Of a stretch of DNA of 64,000 nt, positions 29,462 to 45,403 are shown piece after piece (the stretch's first letter is position 1; every line of letters starts with the position of its first letter). The notes under the pieces were generated by a model. That model did not search any database and had not been told where the DNA came from. It was given only the letters and a program-made list of their open reading frames with translations. The stretch comes from Stutzerimonas degradans (lineage in GTDB: Bacteria > Pseudomonadota > Gammaproteobacteria > Pseudomonadales > Pseudomonadaceae), in the NCBI RefSeq assembly GCF_024448505.1, contig NZ_JAMOHV010000006.1, positions 124,001-188,000 of the forward strand, given 5' to 3'. The position numbers and the translations under genes are program-made.

Positions 29462-29917
29462 ATGCACCAGCTACAAGCCAAGATTCTCGACCCCCGCCTG
29501 GGCCGGGACTTCCCGCTGCCCGACTACGCCACCTCCGGCTCGGCCGGCCTCGACCTGCGCGCGATGCTGCAGAGCGATACGGTGCTGCAGCCGGGCCAGA
29601 CGCTGCTGATCCCGACCGGGCTGTCGATCCACATCGCCGACCCGGGACTCGCGGCGCTGGTTCTGCCGCGCTCGGGCCTGGGCCATAAGCACGGCATCGT
29701 GCTCGGCAATCTGGTCGGCCTGATCGACTCGGACTACCAGGGCGAGCTGATGGTCTCCTGCTGGAACCGTGGCCTGAGCGACTTCACCATCGCCGTCGGC
29801 GAGCGCATCGCGCAGCTGGTGCTGGTACCGGTGGTGCAGGCGCGCTTCGAGCTGGTCGAGCAGTTCGACAGCAGCGACCGCGGTGCCGGCGGCTTCGGAC
29901 ACTCCGGCAGCCATTGA
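29462..29917 (+). CDS. dut: dUTP diphosphatase
   Basis: A 151-residue trimeric dUTPase that cleaves dUTP to dUMP and keeps uracil out of DNA. All five motifs are visible: SAGLDLRA (I), [11 protein letters not shown] (II), [15 protein letters not shown] (III), [12 protein letters not shown] (IV) and the C-terminal arm [11 protein letters not shown] (V). The start lies 1 nt after the coaBC stop codon, showing translational coupling. Confidence 0.97.
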   Translation: MHQLQAKILDPRLGRDFPLPDYATSGSAGLDLRAMLQSDTVLQPGQTLLIPTGLSIHIADPGLAALVLPRSGLGHKHGIVLGNLVGLIDSDYQGELMVSCWNRGLSDFTIAVGERIAQLVLVPVVQARFELVEQFDSSDRGAGGFGHSGSH

Positions 29918-29954
29918 TCCAACGCCCCCCTTTCAGGATGAATCGAGGAGCCTC

Positions 29955-33432
<3,478 letters not shown>

Positions 33433-33450
33433 ACACCGCGGTCGGACCAA

Positions 33451-33479
33451 AAAAAGGGGAGCCATCAGCTCCCCTTTTT
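33451..33479. terminator. Strong bidirectional terminator after argB
   Basis: A perfect 12-bp inverted repeat (AAAAAGGGGAGC / GCTCCCCTTTTT) with a 5-nt loop provides a U-tract in both directions. It ends the argB transcript and that of the convergent permease gene. Confidence 0.93.
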
Positions 33480-33492
33480 CGTGCCCGCGCCG

Positions 33493-34968
33493 TCAGTGGT
33501 CGACGCGGAAGGACTCGAACATGGCCGGGATCCCCGGGAACATGCCGACACCCAGCATCACCGCGCAAAGCAGGATGAACACGATTGTCGGGATTACCCA
33601 GCGGTGCATATGGCTGAGGCTCTGGCCACGCTCCTTGTCGCCGATCAGCCCGAGATTGTCGAGCAGCACGGTCAGCGACCAGCCGAACACCGGGTTGACC
33701 AGTGCCGAGGAGAACACCACGATCGCCGCCGACTGCGAAGTCTTGCCCTCGCGGGTCATCTGCATGCCAGCCTCGAGCAGCGGCAGGTACACCCCGACCA
33801 GCAGAGCCACGGAAAGCACCGGTGGCCAGATCGCCAGATCCATCGGGTAGCCGAGGATCGCCGCCAGCACGCAGAGCAGGCCGGTCAGTACCGCACCCGC
33901 CGGAATCGGCCGCTTGGCGATCGCCGCCGGCACCATGTAGGTGCCCCAGGACGAGGCCAGGTTACCGCCACCCAAGGCCGTACCCACGGCCTGACGCGCG
34001 GCGGCGACGCACATGGTGTCGTCGATGTCCATCAGCACCTTGTCCGTGCGCGGAGGGTAGTTCAGCTGCTGGAACACACGGTGGCCGAGGAAGTCCGGCG
34101 ACCACATCGCCACGGCCAACACCGCGAATGGCGCGACGGCGACGAAGTGATGCAGTTCTGGCAGGCCGAGCTGCCAGCCGCTGTTTTCACCCCACCAATA
34201 CGCCGGGTTGAGGTTGGGAATGCCCGGCTCGGTGGAGAACTCGAATGGCGCGCCAAGAGCAAAGGCGATCACCGCCGCCAGCACCGAGCCCAGCGGAATT
34301 GCCAGCCAGCGCATGCGAATGTGCTCGAGGTAGGCGTACATGACGATGGTCGACAGCACCACCACGAAGGCGATGTAGCCCATGTCGAAGCCGTTAGCCC
34401 AGGCGAACAGTTTCTGGATCTGCGATGACACCCCGATGAAGCCCAGATACAGCAGCAAGCCGCCGCACACCCCGTCGCTGGTCAGCCGCGCCAGCAGACT
34501 GCCGCCACGTGCGACGCCGAGGGCGAAGCCGAGCAAGCCGACCATCAGGCCGAGCGCCATGGGATGGCCGCCCGAGGCCACGATCAGCGGGATCAGGGGG
34601 ATCAGCGGACCATGGGTGCCCGCCAGGTTGGCGGTGGGATTGAGGAAACCGGAGAACAGCACGACGAAGAGGATCGCCGCGATCAGCATCTCGAAGCGCA
34701 CGTTCTCGATGACGAACTCGTTGGACAGCCCCAACGGTCCGGCGAACGCCGCCACCACCGCAGCGACCATCACGATCTTACCGATGGTGGCGGCCATGGC
34801 CGGCACCCAATCCTCGACCTCGAAGCGGTAATCGCGGAATGGAAGGTTCGGACGCCAGCGTCGCGGCGCCATGATCTGCAGCTCATGTTCCAGATAGTCG
34901 CTGCGCGAGGCAAACGCGGACCGCGGTCTGTGACGCTCCCGATAACTGCTTAGGTCGCTATCTTTCAT
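33493..34968 (-). CDS. DUF3360-like permease (SLC26/NCS2-type fold)
   Basis: A 491-residue membrane protein with about 12-14 spans after a basic, polar 50-residue N-terminus. Glycine/proline-rich stretches such as FLNPTANLAGTHGPLIPLIPLI and TALGGGNLASSWGTYMVPAAIA resemble the substrate-binding half-helices of the UraA/SulP fold. I think it belongs to the DUF3360 family; this is from memory of the pattern. Substrate unknown; an anion or nucleobase is the most natural guess for the fold. Confidence 0.72.
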   Translation of the reverse strand: MKDSDLSSYRERHRPRSAFASRSDYLEHELQIMAPRRWRPNLPFRDYRFEVEDWVPAMAATIGKIVMVAAVVAAFAGPLGLSNEFVIENVRFEMLIAAILFVVLFSGFLNPTANLAGTHGPLIPLIPLIVASGGHPMALGLMVGLLGFALGVARGGSLLARLTSDGVCGGLLLYLGFIGVSSQIQKLFAWANGFDMGYIAFVVVLSTIVMYAYLEHIRMRWLAIPLGSVLAAVIAFALGAPFEFSTEPGIPNLNPAYWWGENSGWQLGLPELHHFVAVAPFAVLAVAMWSPDFLGHRVFQQLNYPPRTDKVLMDIDDTMCVAAARQAVGTALGGGNLASSWGTYMVPAAIAKRPIPAGAVLTGLLCVLAAILGYPMDLAIWPPVLSVALLVGVYLPLLEAGMQMTREGKTSQSAAIVVFSSALVNPVFGWSLTVLLDNLGLIGDKERGQSLSHMHRWVIPTIVFILLCAVMLGVGMFPGIPAMFESFRVDH

Positions 34969-35131
34969 GCGATCATCTCACCGTCGAAAATTCGCGGCGA
35001 AAGGTACAGGCCCAGAGGCGATTACTCATCCATACCTTAAAAGCATTGATCCAGAGCGGCTTGTTTGTTAGCGCCCCGGGAATAGCTGCACGTGATCAAG
35101 ATTGCGGCTGTGCCGAAAGTGGACAGACGGC

Positions 35132-35719
35132 TCAGCGATCGCCGAGCAGTTCGGCGACACGCTTGCGGTCACGCGCGAAGCTCGCGTCCGCCTCGACCTT
35201 GGCGCGCTGGTAACGCGCCTGGTCACGCTGCAGCCCCGACTGCTCCTTTTCGAGATTGGCGATCTGCGTCAGCAGATTCTGCGGAACTTCACGACCGGCG
35301 CGCTCGTGCTGGGCGGCTTGGGCCCGCAGCATTTCCTGCTGCGTGCGCAGCGATTGCAGATTGCTCTGAGTAATGCCGATGACGCTGTCGAGTTCCGCCA
35401 GCTTGCGCTTGCGCGCACGCTCCACATCGTCCGGGCTGGCATATAGACGCAGCAGCTGCACATCGGCCGCCGCGCGAGCCTTCTCCTGCCGCTGGCGCTG
35501 CATTTCCTCGGCCGTGGGCGCCGGCGGCACCACCCGGACGACCCGCCCCTGCTCGTTCAGCACCTCATAACCGCGGCCGATGTGCTGCGGCGGCACGCCA
35601 TGCCGGTCAAGCACCACCACACCGCGCTCGTCGGTATAGCGATAAAGCTCGGCGGCGTCCGCCAGCGTCGCAGTCAGCAGTCCCAGCGCAACGAGCAAGC
35701 GAATTACCGGCTGGAGCAT
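35132..35719 (-). CDS. DUF4124-domain exported coiled-coil protein
   Basis: A 195-residue protein with a signal peptide (ending ADA near residue 22) and an N-terminal DUF4124 domain (ELYRYTDERGVVVLDRHGVPP). The rest is a long charged coiled coil (residues about 65-190, with Arg/Gln/Glu-rich heptads). Probably periplasmic; function unknown. It lies 20 nt downstream of pyrE in the same orientation, as in P. aeruginosa (PA5330-PA5331). Confidence 0.88.
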   Translation of the reverse strand: MLQPVIRLLVALGLLTATLADAAELYRYTDERGVVVLDRHGVPPQHIGRGYEVLNEQGRVVRVVPPAPTAEEMQRQRQEKARAAADVQLLRLYASPDDVERARKRKLAELDSVIGITQSNLQSLRTQQEMLRAQAAQHERAGREVPQNLLTQIANLEKEQSGLQRDQARYQRAKVEADASFARDRKRVAELLGDR

Positions 35720-35739
35720 GGCGAGATACCTATCCCTGA

Positions 35740-36381
35740 TCAGATTCCGTACTGCGCGCGATAGGCCTGCACCGCGGGCAGATGCTGTTTGAGCTGATTA
35801 TCTTCTTCCAGATACTCGAGCACCTGCGACAACGACACAATACTGATCACTGGCATTGCGTAATCGCGCTCGACTTCCTGAATCGCCGACAGCTCACCCT
35901 GACCACGCTCCTGACGGTTGAGCGCGATCAACACGCCCGCCGCCTGGGCCTGCTGCCCCTGGATGATCTGCATGACCTCGCGGATCGCCGTGCCGGCGGT
36001 GATCACGTCATCGACGATCAGCACACGCCCCGCCAGCGGCGCACCAACCAGGGTGCCGCCTTCGCCGTGGTCCTTGGCTTCCTTGCGGTTGAAGCACCAC
36101 GGCAGATCGCGCTCGTGCTGCTCGGCCAGCGCGATCGCCGTCGCGGCGGCAAGCGGAATGCCCTTGTAGGCCGGGCCGAAGATCACATCGAAATCGATGC
36201 CGCTTTCCATCACCGCCGCCGCATAGAAACGGCCCAGCTGAGCCAGCGCGCTGCCGCTGTTGAACAATCCGGCATTGAAGAAGTACGGACTGGTGCGGCC
36301 GGATTTTAAGGTGAATTCACCGAAGCGCAGAACACCGCGCTCGATGGCAAAACGAATGAACTCGCGCTGGTACGCCTGCAT
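35740..36381 (-). CDS. pyrE: Orotate phosphoribosyltransferase
   Basis: A 213-residue pyrimidine-synthesis enzyme converting orotate and PRPP to OMP. The PRPP loop [16 protein letters not shown] and the orotate-contacting [12 protein letters not shown] are present, as is the lysine-rich flexible loop [13 protein letters not shown]. The ATG at 36381 gives the standard start [22 protein letters not shown]; the longer open frame upstream runs into the promoter of crc. It is divergent from crc across 84 nt. Confidence 0.96.
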   Translation of the reverse strand: MQAYQREFIRFAIERGVLRFGEFTLKSGRTSPYFFNAGLFNSGSALAQLGRFYAAAVMESGIDFDVIFGPAYKGIPLAAATAIALAEQHERDLPWCFNRKEAKDHGEGGTLVGAPLAGRVLIVDDVITAGTAIREVMQIIQGQQAQAAGVLIALNRQERGQGELSAIQEVERDYAMPVISIVSLSQVLEYLEEDNQLKQHLPAVQAYRAQYGI

Positions 36382-36465
36382 GAAGAAAATTCCCGAAAGC
36401 CACGGATTTAGCCAATTACAGAGAGCTTGGGTTATCATACACGGACGTGTTTTTAGGGGCCATTT

Positions 36466-37245
36466 ATGCGGATCATCAGCGTCAACGTGAATGGCATTCA
36501 AGCGGCAGCACAGCGGGGTTTGCTCAGCTGGCTGCAAGCGCAGAATGCCGATGTCATCTGCCTGCAGGATACCCGCGCCTCTGTATTGGAACTCGATGAT
36601 CCGGCGTACCAGCTGGACGGCTATTTCCTCTATGCCTGCGACGCCGAAATCCCCGAACAGGGCGGTGTGGCGCTGTATTCGCGACTGCAGCCCAAGGCAG
36701 TGATCATGGGGCTCGGCTTCGAGACGGCGGATCGCTACGGACGCTACCTGCAGGCGGACTTCGACAAGGTCAGCATCGCCAGCCTGCTACTGCCGACCGG
36801 GCAGGATGGCGACGCCAACCTGAATCAGAAATTCAAGTTCATGGACGATTTCGCCCACTACCTGGACAAGCAGCGTCGCAAGCGTCGCGAGTACCTGTAT
36901 TGCGGTTCGCTGTACGTCGCGCATCAGAAGCTCGACGTGAAGAACTGGCGCGACTGCCAGCAGAGCCCGGGCTTCCTCGCTCCCGAACGTGCCTGGCTGG
37001 ACGAGATCTTCGGCAACATGGGGTACGTCGATGCGCTGCGCGAGGTCAATCGCGAGGGCGACCTGTTCAGCTGGTGGCCGGATACCGAGCAGGCAGAGAT
37101 GCTCAACCTGGGTTGGCGCTTCGACTACCAGATTCTCACCTCGGGGCTGCGTCGCTTCGTGCGTGGTGCCCGTCTGCCGCGCCAGCCGCGCTTCTCGCAG
37201 CACGCGCCGCTGATCGTCGACTATGACTGGACGCTGAGCGTCTAG
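36466..37245 (+). CDS. crc: Catabolite repression control protein Crc
   Basis: A 259-residue protein, identical in length to P. aeruginosa Crc. It has the exonuclease III/AP-endonuclease fold ([36 protein letters not shown]) but in Pseudomonas it lacks nuclease activity and instead helps Hfq block translation of catabolic mRNAs carrying AANAANAA motifs, under control of the CrcZ RNA. That RNA is not in this window. AGGGGCC precedes the ATG. Confidence 0.97.
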   Translation: MRIISVNVNGIQAAAQRGLLSWLQAQNADVICLQDTRASVLELDDPAYQLDGYFLYACDAEIPEQGGVALYSRLQPKAVIMGLGFETADRYGRYLQADFDKVSIASLLLPTGQDGDANLNQKFKFMDDFAHYLDKQRRKRREYLYCGSLYVAHQKLDVKNWRDCQQSPGFLAPERAWLDEIFGNMGYVDALREVNREGDLFSWWPDTEQAEMLNLGWRFDYQILTSGLRRFVRGARLPRQPRFSQHAPLIVDYDWTLSV

Positions 37246-37259
37246 AGTCCACTGCAGGA

Positions 37260-37286
37260 GAACCTGGCGCCGGATGCGCCAGGTTC
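37260..37286. terminator. Hairpin after crc
   Basis: A perfect 11-bp inverted repeat (GAACCTGGCGC / GCGCCAGGTTC) with a 5-nt loop lies between crc and the convergent DUF4870 gene. There is no real U-tract, so it may be a weak terminator. Confidence 0.6.
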
Positions 37287-37308
37287 GATCGGCACCTGCG
37301 GTTCGCGA

Positions 37309-37677
37309 TTACTTGATCAATCGCCAGCAGAACGGATAGCGGTAGGGCTTGCCTTCGTTGGCCCGGATACCGGCGATGATCACCAGCACCAGCGCCACCA
37401 CGCTGACCAGGGCCATCAGCGGAAAGCCGATGAGAATCCAGGCGAGCAGTGCACAGATCATCATCACGATGCTGAAGGTGATCTGGAAGTTCAGCGCTTC
37501 CTTGCCCTGTTGATCGACGAACGGATCCAGATCCTTCTTCAGCTGCCAGACGATCAGCGGACCGATGACGTTGCCGATCATCGGCGCGAGGAACCAGAAG
37601 AACGCCGAGTAATGGCAGAACATCGCCCACTGGCGCGCTTCGCGGCTGGGCAACGGCATCAACTCCTGATCGCTCAT
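37309..37677 (-). CDS. DUF4870 membrane protein
   Basis: A 122-residue membrane protein with three or four spans (about 20-45, 62-85 and 85-105). The HYSAFFWFLAPMIGNVIGPLIVW and KEALNFQI segments are typical of the DUF4870/Tic20-like family. Function unknown. It starts 11 nt after the rph stop codon and is likely co-transcribed with it. Confidence 0.88.
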   Translation of the reverse strand: MSDQELMPLPSREARQWAMFCHYSAFFWFLAPMIGNVIGPLIVWQLKKDLDPFVDQQGKEALNFQITFSIVMMICALLAWILIGFPLMALVSVVALVLVIIAGIRANEGKPYRYPFCWRLIK

Positions 37678-37688
37678 GGCTGCACCAC

Positions 37689-38411
37689 TCAGTCAGCCAG
37701 CGCCACGCGCTGCAGCTCGAACAGATCGCGCATGCCGCTCTGGGCCAGCTCGAGCATGGCGGTCAGCTCGTGCGGCTGGAACGGCGCGCCCTCGGCAGTG
37801 CCCTGCACCTCGATGAAACCACCGGCGTCGGTCATCACCACGTTGAGGTCGGTCTCAGCCGCCGAATCCTCGAGATAGTCGAGATCGAGCACCGGCTGCC
37901 CCTGATACATGCCGACGGAGACCGCGGCCACCATCTGCTTGACCGGATCGCCGCCCTTCAGCCCGCCACGCTGCTTCAGCACCTTCAGCGCGTCGACCAG
38001 CGCGACCATCGCGCCGGTGATCGAGGCCGTACGCGTGCCGCCATCGGCCTGGATTACATCGCAGTCGATGAACAGGGTGTTCTCGCCCAGCTTGCTCATG
38101 TCCAGCGCCGCACGCAGCGAACGACCAATCAACCGCTGGATCTCCAGGGTGCGCCCGCCCTGCTTGCCACGCGCGGCTTCGCGCTGATTGCGCTCGCCGG
38201 TGGCGCGCGGCAGCATGCCGTACTCGGCCGTCAGCCAGCCCTGCCCCTGCCCCTTGAGGAAACGCGGTACGCCCGACTCGATACTTGCAGTGCAGATGAC
38301 CCGGGTGTCGCCGAACTCGACCAGCACCGAACCTTCGGCATGCTTGGTGTAATTGCGCGTGATACGGATCGAGCGCAGCTGATCGGCGGCACGGCCACTG
38401 GGACGCTTCAT
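37689..38411 (-). CDS. rph: Ribonuclease PH
   Basis: A 240-residue phosphorolytic 3'-5' exoribonuclease that trims tRNA 3' ends. Family marks are [15 protein letters not shown] at the start, [14 protein letters not shown] and the RNA-binding [16 protein letters not shown], and the phosphate site near [19 protein letters not shown]. Although the frame stays open far upstream across yicC on the opposite strand, the ATG at 38411 with AGGAT upstream gives the family start. It is divergent from yicC. Confidence 0.96.
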   Translation of the reverse strand: MKRPSGRAADQLRSIRITRNYTKHAEGSVLVEFGDTRVICTASIESGVPRFLKGQGQGWLTAEYGMLPRATGERNQREAARGKQGGRTLEIQRLIGRSLRAALDMSKLGENTLFIDCDVIQADGGTRTASITGAMVALVDALKVLKQRGGLKGGDPVKQMVAAVSVGMYQGQPVLDLDYLEDSAAETDLNVVMTDAGGFIEVQGTAEGAPFQPHELTAMLELAQSGMRDLFELQRVALAD

Positions 38412-38555
38412 GTAGGTACATCCTGCTTCGGGGTAAGAGTGCCGGGCATTATAGAAGGCTTGTCCGCAAAAGGGGCCGATTGCCGCCGCAACCCCGCCGA
38501 CGGTTTTTCCTTTACAATCCTCCGCCTTTCGCCATCCGCATCGAGAGGTCTCCCG

Positions 38556-40108
<1,553 letters not shown>

Positions 40109-40115
40109 AAACGCA

Positions 40116-40146
40116 GAACCCCGGCGGCGTGTCGAAGCCGGGGTTC
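40116..40146. terminator. Terminator between gmk and thiC
   Basis: A perfect 10-bp inverted repeat (GAACCCCGGC / GCCGGGGTTC) with an 11-nt loop, followed by ATTTCG on the plus strand, lies between convergent genes. Confidence 0.78.
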
Positions 40147-40163
40147 ATTTCGTCACCGCCGGA

Positions 40164-42095
<1,932 letters not shown>

Positions 42096-42157
42096 TCAGG
42101 GGCATCGGGGTGCGCCGGAACTGGCGCCGAGAGCCTCGCCGGCAACTGGCGAGTACA

Positions 42158-42249
42158 TCTTGTTCCCTACGCAGGCCTTAACCTGATCAGGTTCAACGGG
42201 ATCCGGAACTTTCCGATCTCAGCCTTCGCATCAAGGCACCCCGACAAGA
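42158..42249 (-). promoter_or_regulatory. TPP (THI-element) riboswitch upstream of thiC
   Basis: On the minus strand the conserved thi-box elements appear in order: TCGGGGTGCC, GGCTGAGA, CCCGTTGAACCTGATC and GCGTAGGGAACAAG. The closing P1 helix can form between TCTTGT and ACAAGA. Thiamine pyrophosphate binding is expected to shut down thiC. Between the aptamer and the thiC start, GCACCCCGA (42105-42113) is perfectly complementary to TCGGGGTGC of the aptamer 5' strand (42236-42244), a candidate switch partner. Confidence 0.95.
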
Positions 42250-42307
42250 ACGCCGTCGAGTCTAATCAAGAGCCGCGGGAAAAACCACGCCGGTGCGGCC
42301 GCAAGCC

Positions 42308-42319
42308 GACCGTTCGGTC
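42308..42319. promoter_or_regulatory. Candidate operator palindrome upstream of the TolC-type gene
   Basis: GACCG-TT-CGGTC is a 5-bp perfect inverted repeat with a 2-bp centre, a pattern common among TetR-family operators. It lies about 36 nt upstream of the candidate -35 box. The regulator is unknown, and a 10-bp match could occur by chance in GC-rich DNA. Confidence 0.3.
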
Positions 42320-42355
42320 ATTTTTCCCCGCCGCACGCCGTGCAATCGCTGCGCC

Positions 42356-42384
42356 TTGACCCTCCCTGGCCCGCCGCTTAGCCT
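42356..42384 (+). promoter_or_regulatory. Candidate sigma70 promoter of the TolC-type gene
   Basis: TTGACC, a 17-bp spacer and TAGCCT match the -35/-10 consensus at five and three to four positions respectively. A start near 42391 would leave a leader of about 25 nt before the ATG at 42416. Confidence 0.45.
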
Positions 42385-42415
42385 TGCCCATCACTTCAAT
42401 TCAGGATGAGCCGAG

Positions 42416-43864
42416 ATGCTGCACAGACTTCCCCTGGCCATCGCCGTGGCAGCCATCTTCGCCGGGACGGCCTTGGCCGAAACCCCGCTCGCCAGCCGTA
42501 CCGATCTGGTCAGCGTCTACCAGCATGCGGTCGACAACAACGCCGACCTCGCGGCCGCCCGTGCGCAGTTCCGCGCGCGCCAAGAGGTGGTGCCGCAGGC
42601 ACGTGCCGGGTTGCTGCCCAATCTCAGCGCCGGCGCCGAACTGAGCGACACTGAAACGGATGTCGACACTCATCTGGGCTCGCGCTCGCTGTCGCGCAGC
42701 GGCACCGCCTACCAGGCAACGCTGAGCCAGCCGCTGTTCCGCGCCGATCGCTGGTTCCAACTCAAAGCCGCCGAGGCCATCAGCGAGCAGGCGGCGCTGG
42801 AGTACTCCATCGCCGAACAGGACCTGATCCTGCAGAGCGCGCAAGCCTACTTCGCCGTGCTGCGCGCGCAGGACAACCTCGCCGCATTGAAGGCCGAGGA
42901 AGCGGCGTTCAAGCGGCAGCTGGACCAGGCCAACGAACGCTTCGAGGTCGGCCTGTCCGATCGTACCGACGTACTCGAGGCCCAGGCCGGTTTCGATACC
43001 GCACGCGCCAATCGCCTCATTGCCCAGCGTCAAGTCGACGATGCGTTCCAGGCCCTGTTCACCCTGACCAACCGCGAGTACCTCGCGCTCGAAGGCATCC
43101 GCCACAGTCTGCCGGTGCTGGCGCCGACACCGAACGACGCCGGCGCCTGGGTCGACACCGCCAGCCGGCAAAACCTCAATCTGCTGGCCGTGAACTATGC
43201 CGTGACCGCCGCCGAAGAAACCCTGCGCCAGCGCCGCGCCGGCCACGCGCCGACGCTCGATGCGGTGGCGTCATACCGCAAGGGCGACAACGACGCGCTG
43301 GGTTTCTCCAACAGCGGCATGAGCGATGCGCTGCCGAACTATCCGCGCTACACCGGCGATGCCGAGCAGCGCAGCATCGGCCTGCAACTGAACATCCCAC
43401 TGTACAGCGGCGGCCTGACGCGTTCGCAGAGCCGCGAAGCCTTCCACCTGCTCAGCCAGAGCGAACAGCAGCGCGAGAGCCTGCGGCGCCAGGTTGTCGA
43501 AGCCACGCGCAACCTGCATCGTGCGGTGAACACCGACATCGAGCAGGTGCAGGCGCGCCGGCAGTCGATCATCTCCAACCAGAGCGCACTGGAAGCCACG
43601 GAGATCGGCTATCAGGTGGGCACGCGCAACATCGTCGACGTGCTCGACACCCAGCGCCGGCTGTACGCCGCCGTGCGCGATTACAACAACGCCCGCTACG
43701 ACTACATTCTCGACAATCTGCGTCTGAAACAGGCCGCCGGTACGCTGAACCCGGACGACCTGCAGCAGCTGGCCGCCTACCTCAAGCCCGACTACGACCC
43801 GGACAGCGACTTCCTGCCGACGGACCTGCCACAGACCATCGGCCAGCCCGTACGCATCGACTGA
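42416..43864 (+). CDS. tolC: TolC-family outer membrane channel
   Basis: A 482-residue protein with a signal peptide (cut after ALA near residue 21). The mature part shows the two-fold repeat of TolC: TDLVSVYQHAVDNNADLAAARAQ at the first repeat, FEVGLSDRTDVLEAQAGFDTARA and YQVGTRNIVDVLDTQRRLYAAVRDYNNARYDYI (given as the spans near residues 170 and 400). It forms the outer-membrane duct of type I secretion and tripartite efflux systems. No inner-membrane partner is adjacent. It follows the order thiC-tolC of P. aeruginosa (PA4974-PA4975). Confidence 0.92.
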   Translation: MLHRLPLAIAVAAIFAGTALAETPLASRTDLVSVYQHAVDNNADLAAARAQFRARQEVVPQARAGLLPNLSAGAELSDTETDVDTHLGSRSLSRSGTAYQATLSQPLFRADRWFQLKAAEAISEQAALEYSIAEQDLILQSAQAYFAVLRAQDNLAALKAEEAAFKRQLDQANERFEVGLSDRTDVLEAQAGFDTARANRLIAQRQVDDAFQALFTLTNREYLALEGIRHSLPVLAPTPNDAGAWVDTASRQNLNLLAVNYAVTAAEETLRQRRAGHAPTLDAVASYRKGDNDALGFSNSGMSDALPNYPRYTGDAEQRSIGLQLNIPLYSGGLTRSQSREAFHLLSQSEQQRESLRRQVVEATRNLHRAVNTDIEQVQARRQSIISNQSALEATEIGYQVGTRNIVDVLDTQRRLYAAVRDYNNARYDYILDNLRLKQAAGTLNPDDLQQLAAYLKPDYDPDSDFLPTDLPQTIGQPVRID

Positions 43865-43907
43865 AACAACGGCGACCGCGAGCGGCGGACAGCGCGCCGG
43901 ACGCGAA

Positions 43908-45200
43908 TTACCTCGGCGGAGGCTCCGCGCGGTCGGCGAGCAGGCGCGCCAAGGCGGCCAGCAAGCGCTGCAGCGCACCCTGATTGGCTTTGAGCACCGT
44001 CAGCCCAGCCGCGCGCATGCGCTCGGCGCTGACCGGCTCGCGCCACAACCGGTCGACACCATCGGCCAGTTCGGCGGCATCGGCCACTTCCAGCAGCGCG
44101 CCGGCCGCGCGCAACTGAGCCGATATCTCGAGGAAATTGAACAGGTGCGGGCCACTGAGCACGGGTTTGCCCAGCGCCGCCGGTTCCAGCAGGTTGTGTC
44201 CACCGTTGGGCACCAGGCTCCCGCCGACGAAGGCAATGTCCGCCAGCGCATAGAGAAACAGCAGCTCGCCCATGGTGTCGCCGAGCAGCACCTGGGTGTG
44301 CGCAGTGACGTCCTCGCCCTGCGAGCGCCGGACCGTGGCGAAACCCTGCTGACGGCACAGCTCGGCCATCGCCGCAAAGCGCTCCGGATGGCGCGGCACC
44401 AGGATCAGCAGTGCCTGTGGATGCCGCTCCAGCAAGCGCCAATGCGCGGCCAGGACGATCTCGTCTTCACCGGCATGGGTGCTCGCCGCGATCCACACCG
44501 GCCGCTGCACCGCATCCCACTGCGTGCGCAGCTCGCTCGCGCGCGCCAATAGCGCCGGATCGATGGTCAGATCGAACTTGATCGAGCCGGTGATCTCGAC
44601 ACACTCGCTGCGCGCGCCCAGCGCGAGAAAGCGCTCCGCCTCGGCAGCCGTCTGCACGGCGATCAGACTCAGCTCGCCCAGCATCGGTGCCGTCAAGCGG
44701 GCGAAACGGGCATAACCGCGCGCCGAGCGTTCGGACAGCCGCGCATTGGCCAATGCCACCGGAATGCCGCGCCGCGCGCATTGATGGATATGGTTGGGCC
44801 ACAGCTCGGTTTCCATCACCACCGCCAGCCGTGGCCGGGCACGCTCGAGAAAGCGTGCTGCCGCCCAGGGCAGGTCATAGGGCAGATAGCAGTGCTGCAC
44901 GCGGTCACCGAACAAGGCGCGGATTCGCTCGGAGCCGGTTGGTGTCATGCAGGTGACGGTGATCGGCAGGTCGGGATGGCGCGCCATCAGCTCGCGGATC
45001 AGTGGCGCCGCAGCAATGCTCTCGCCCACCGACACCGCATGCAGCCAGATGCCGCCGGGTTCGAGCGGCGGCAGACCGATGGCGAAGCGCTCGCCGATGC
45101 GCCGCGCATAGGCCGGCGCCCGCCACGCGCGCCAGAGCAGGCGCAGGATCACCAGCGGCAGGCCGAGGTGGAACAGCAGGGTATAGAGGGTGCGATTCAT
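43908..45200 (-). CDS. waaA: 3-deoxy-D-manno-octulosonic acid (Kdo) transferase WaaA
   Basis: A 430-residue GT-B glycosyltransferase that adds Kdo to lipid A precursor. After an N-terminal membrane anchor (TLLFHLGLPLVILRLLW) come WLHAVSVGESIAAAPLIREL with the catalytic glutamate, METELWPNHI, NARLSERSARGYARF and the donor-site PNGGHNLLEPAALGKPVL. It acts on the cytoplasmic face of the inner membrane. Confidence 0.96.
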   Translation of the reverse strand: MNRTLYTLLFHLGLPLVILRLLWRAWRAPAYARRIGERFAIGLPPLEPGGIWLHAVSVGESIAAAPLIRELMARHPDLPITVTCMTPTGSERIRALFGDRVQHCYLPYDLPWAAARFLERARPRLAVVMETELWPNHIHQCARRGIPVALANARLSERSARGYARFARLTAPMLGELSLIAVQTAAEAERFLALGARSECVEITGSIKFDLTIDPALLARASELRTQWDAVQRPVWIAASTHAGEDEIVLAAHWRLLERHPQALLILVPRHPERFAAMAELCRQQGFATVRRSQGEDVTAHTQVLLGDTMGELLFLYALADIAFVGGSLVPNGGHNLLEPAALGKPVLSGPHLFNFLEISAQLRAAGALLEVADAAELADGVDRLWREPVSAERMRAAGLTVLKANQGALQRLLAALARLLADRAEPPPR

Positions 45201-45403
45201 GGGGGCGCAGTTTACTCGAAAGCAGCGCTGCCGCCGCGCCCCGGTTGCTCACCAGCGAAGGCCGGCGCCGCCCCGCGAACAGCCGCAAGCATGGCCCCTC
45301 AATCGCTCGGATGGCGCGGTACTGGACCGTCTGGACGACCGGCCTTGAGGCTGCCTCGCCTTTTCGTCTAGCCTGCCCATCCACCCGTTCTTTCCGGTGC
45401 CTC

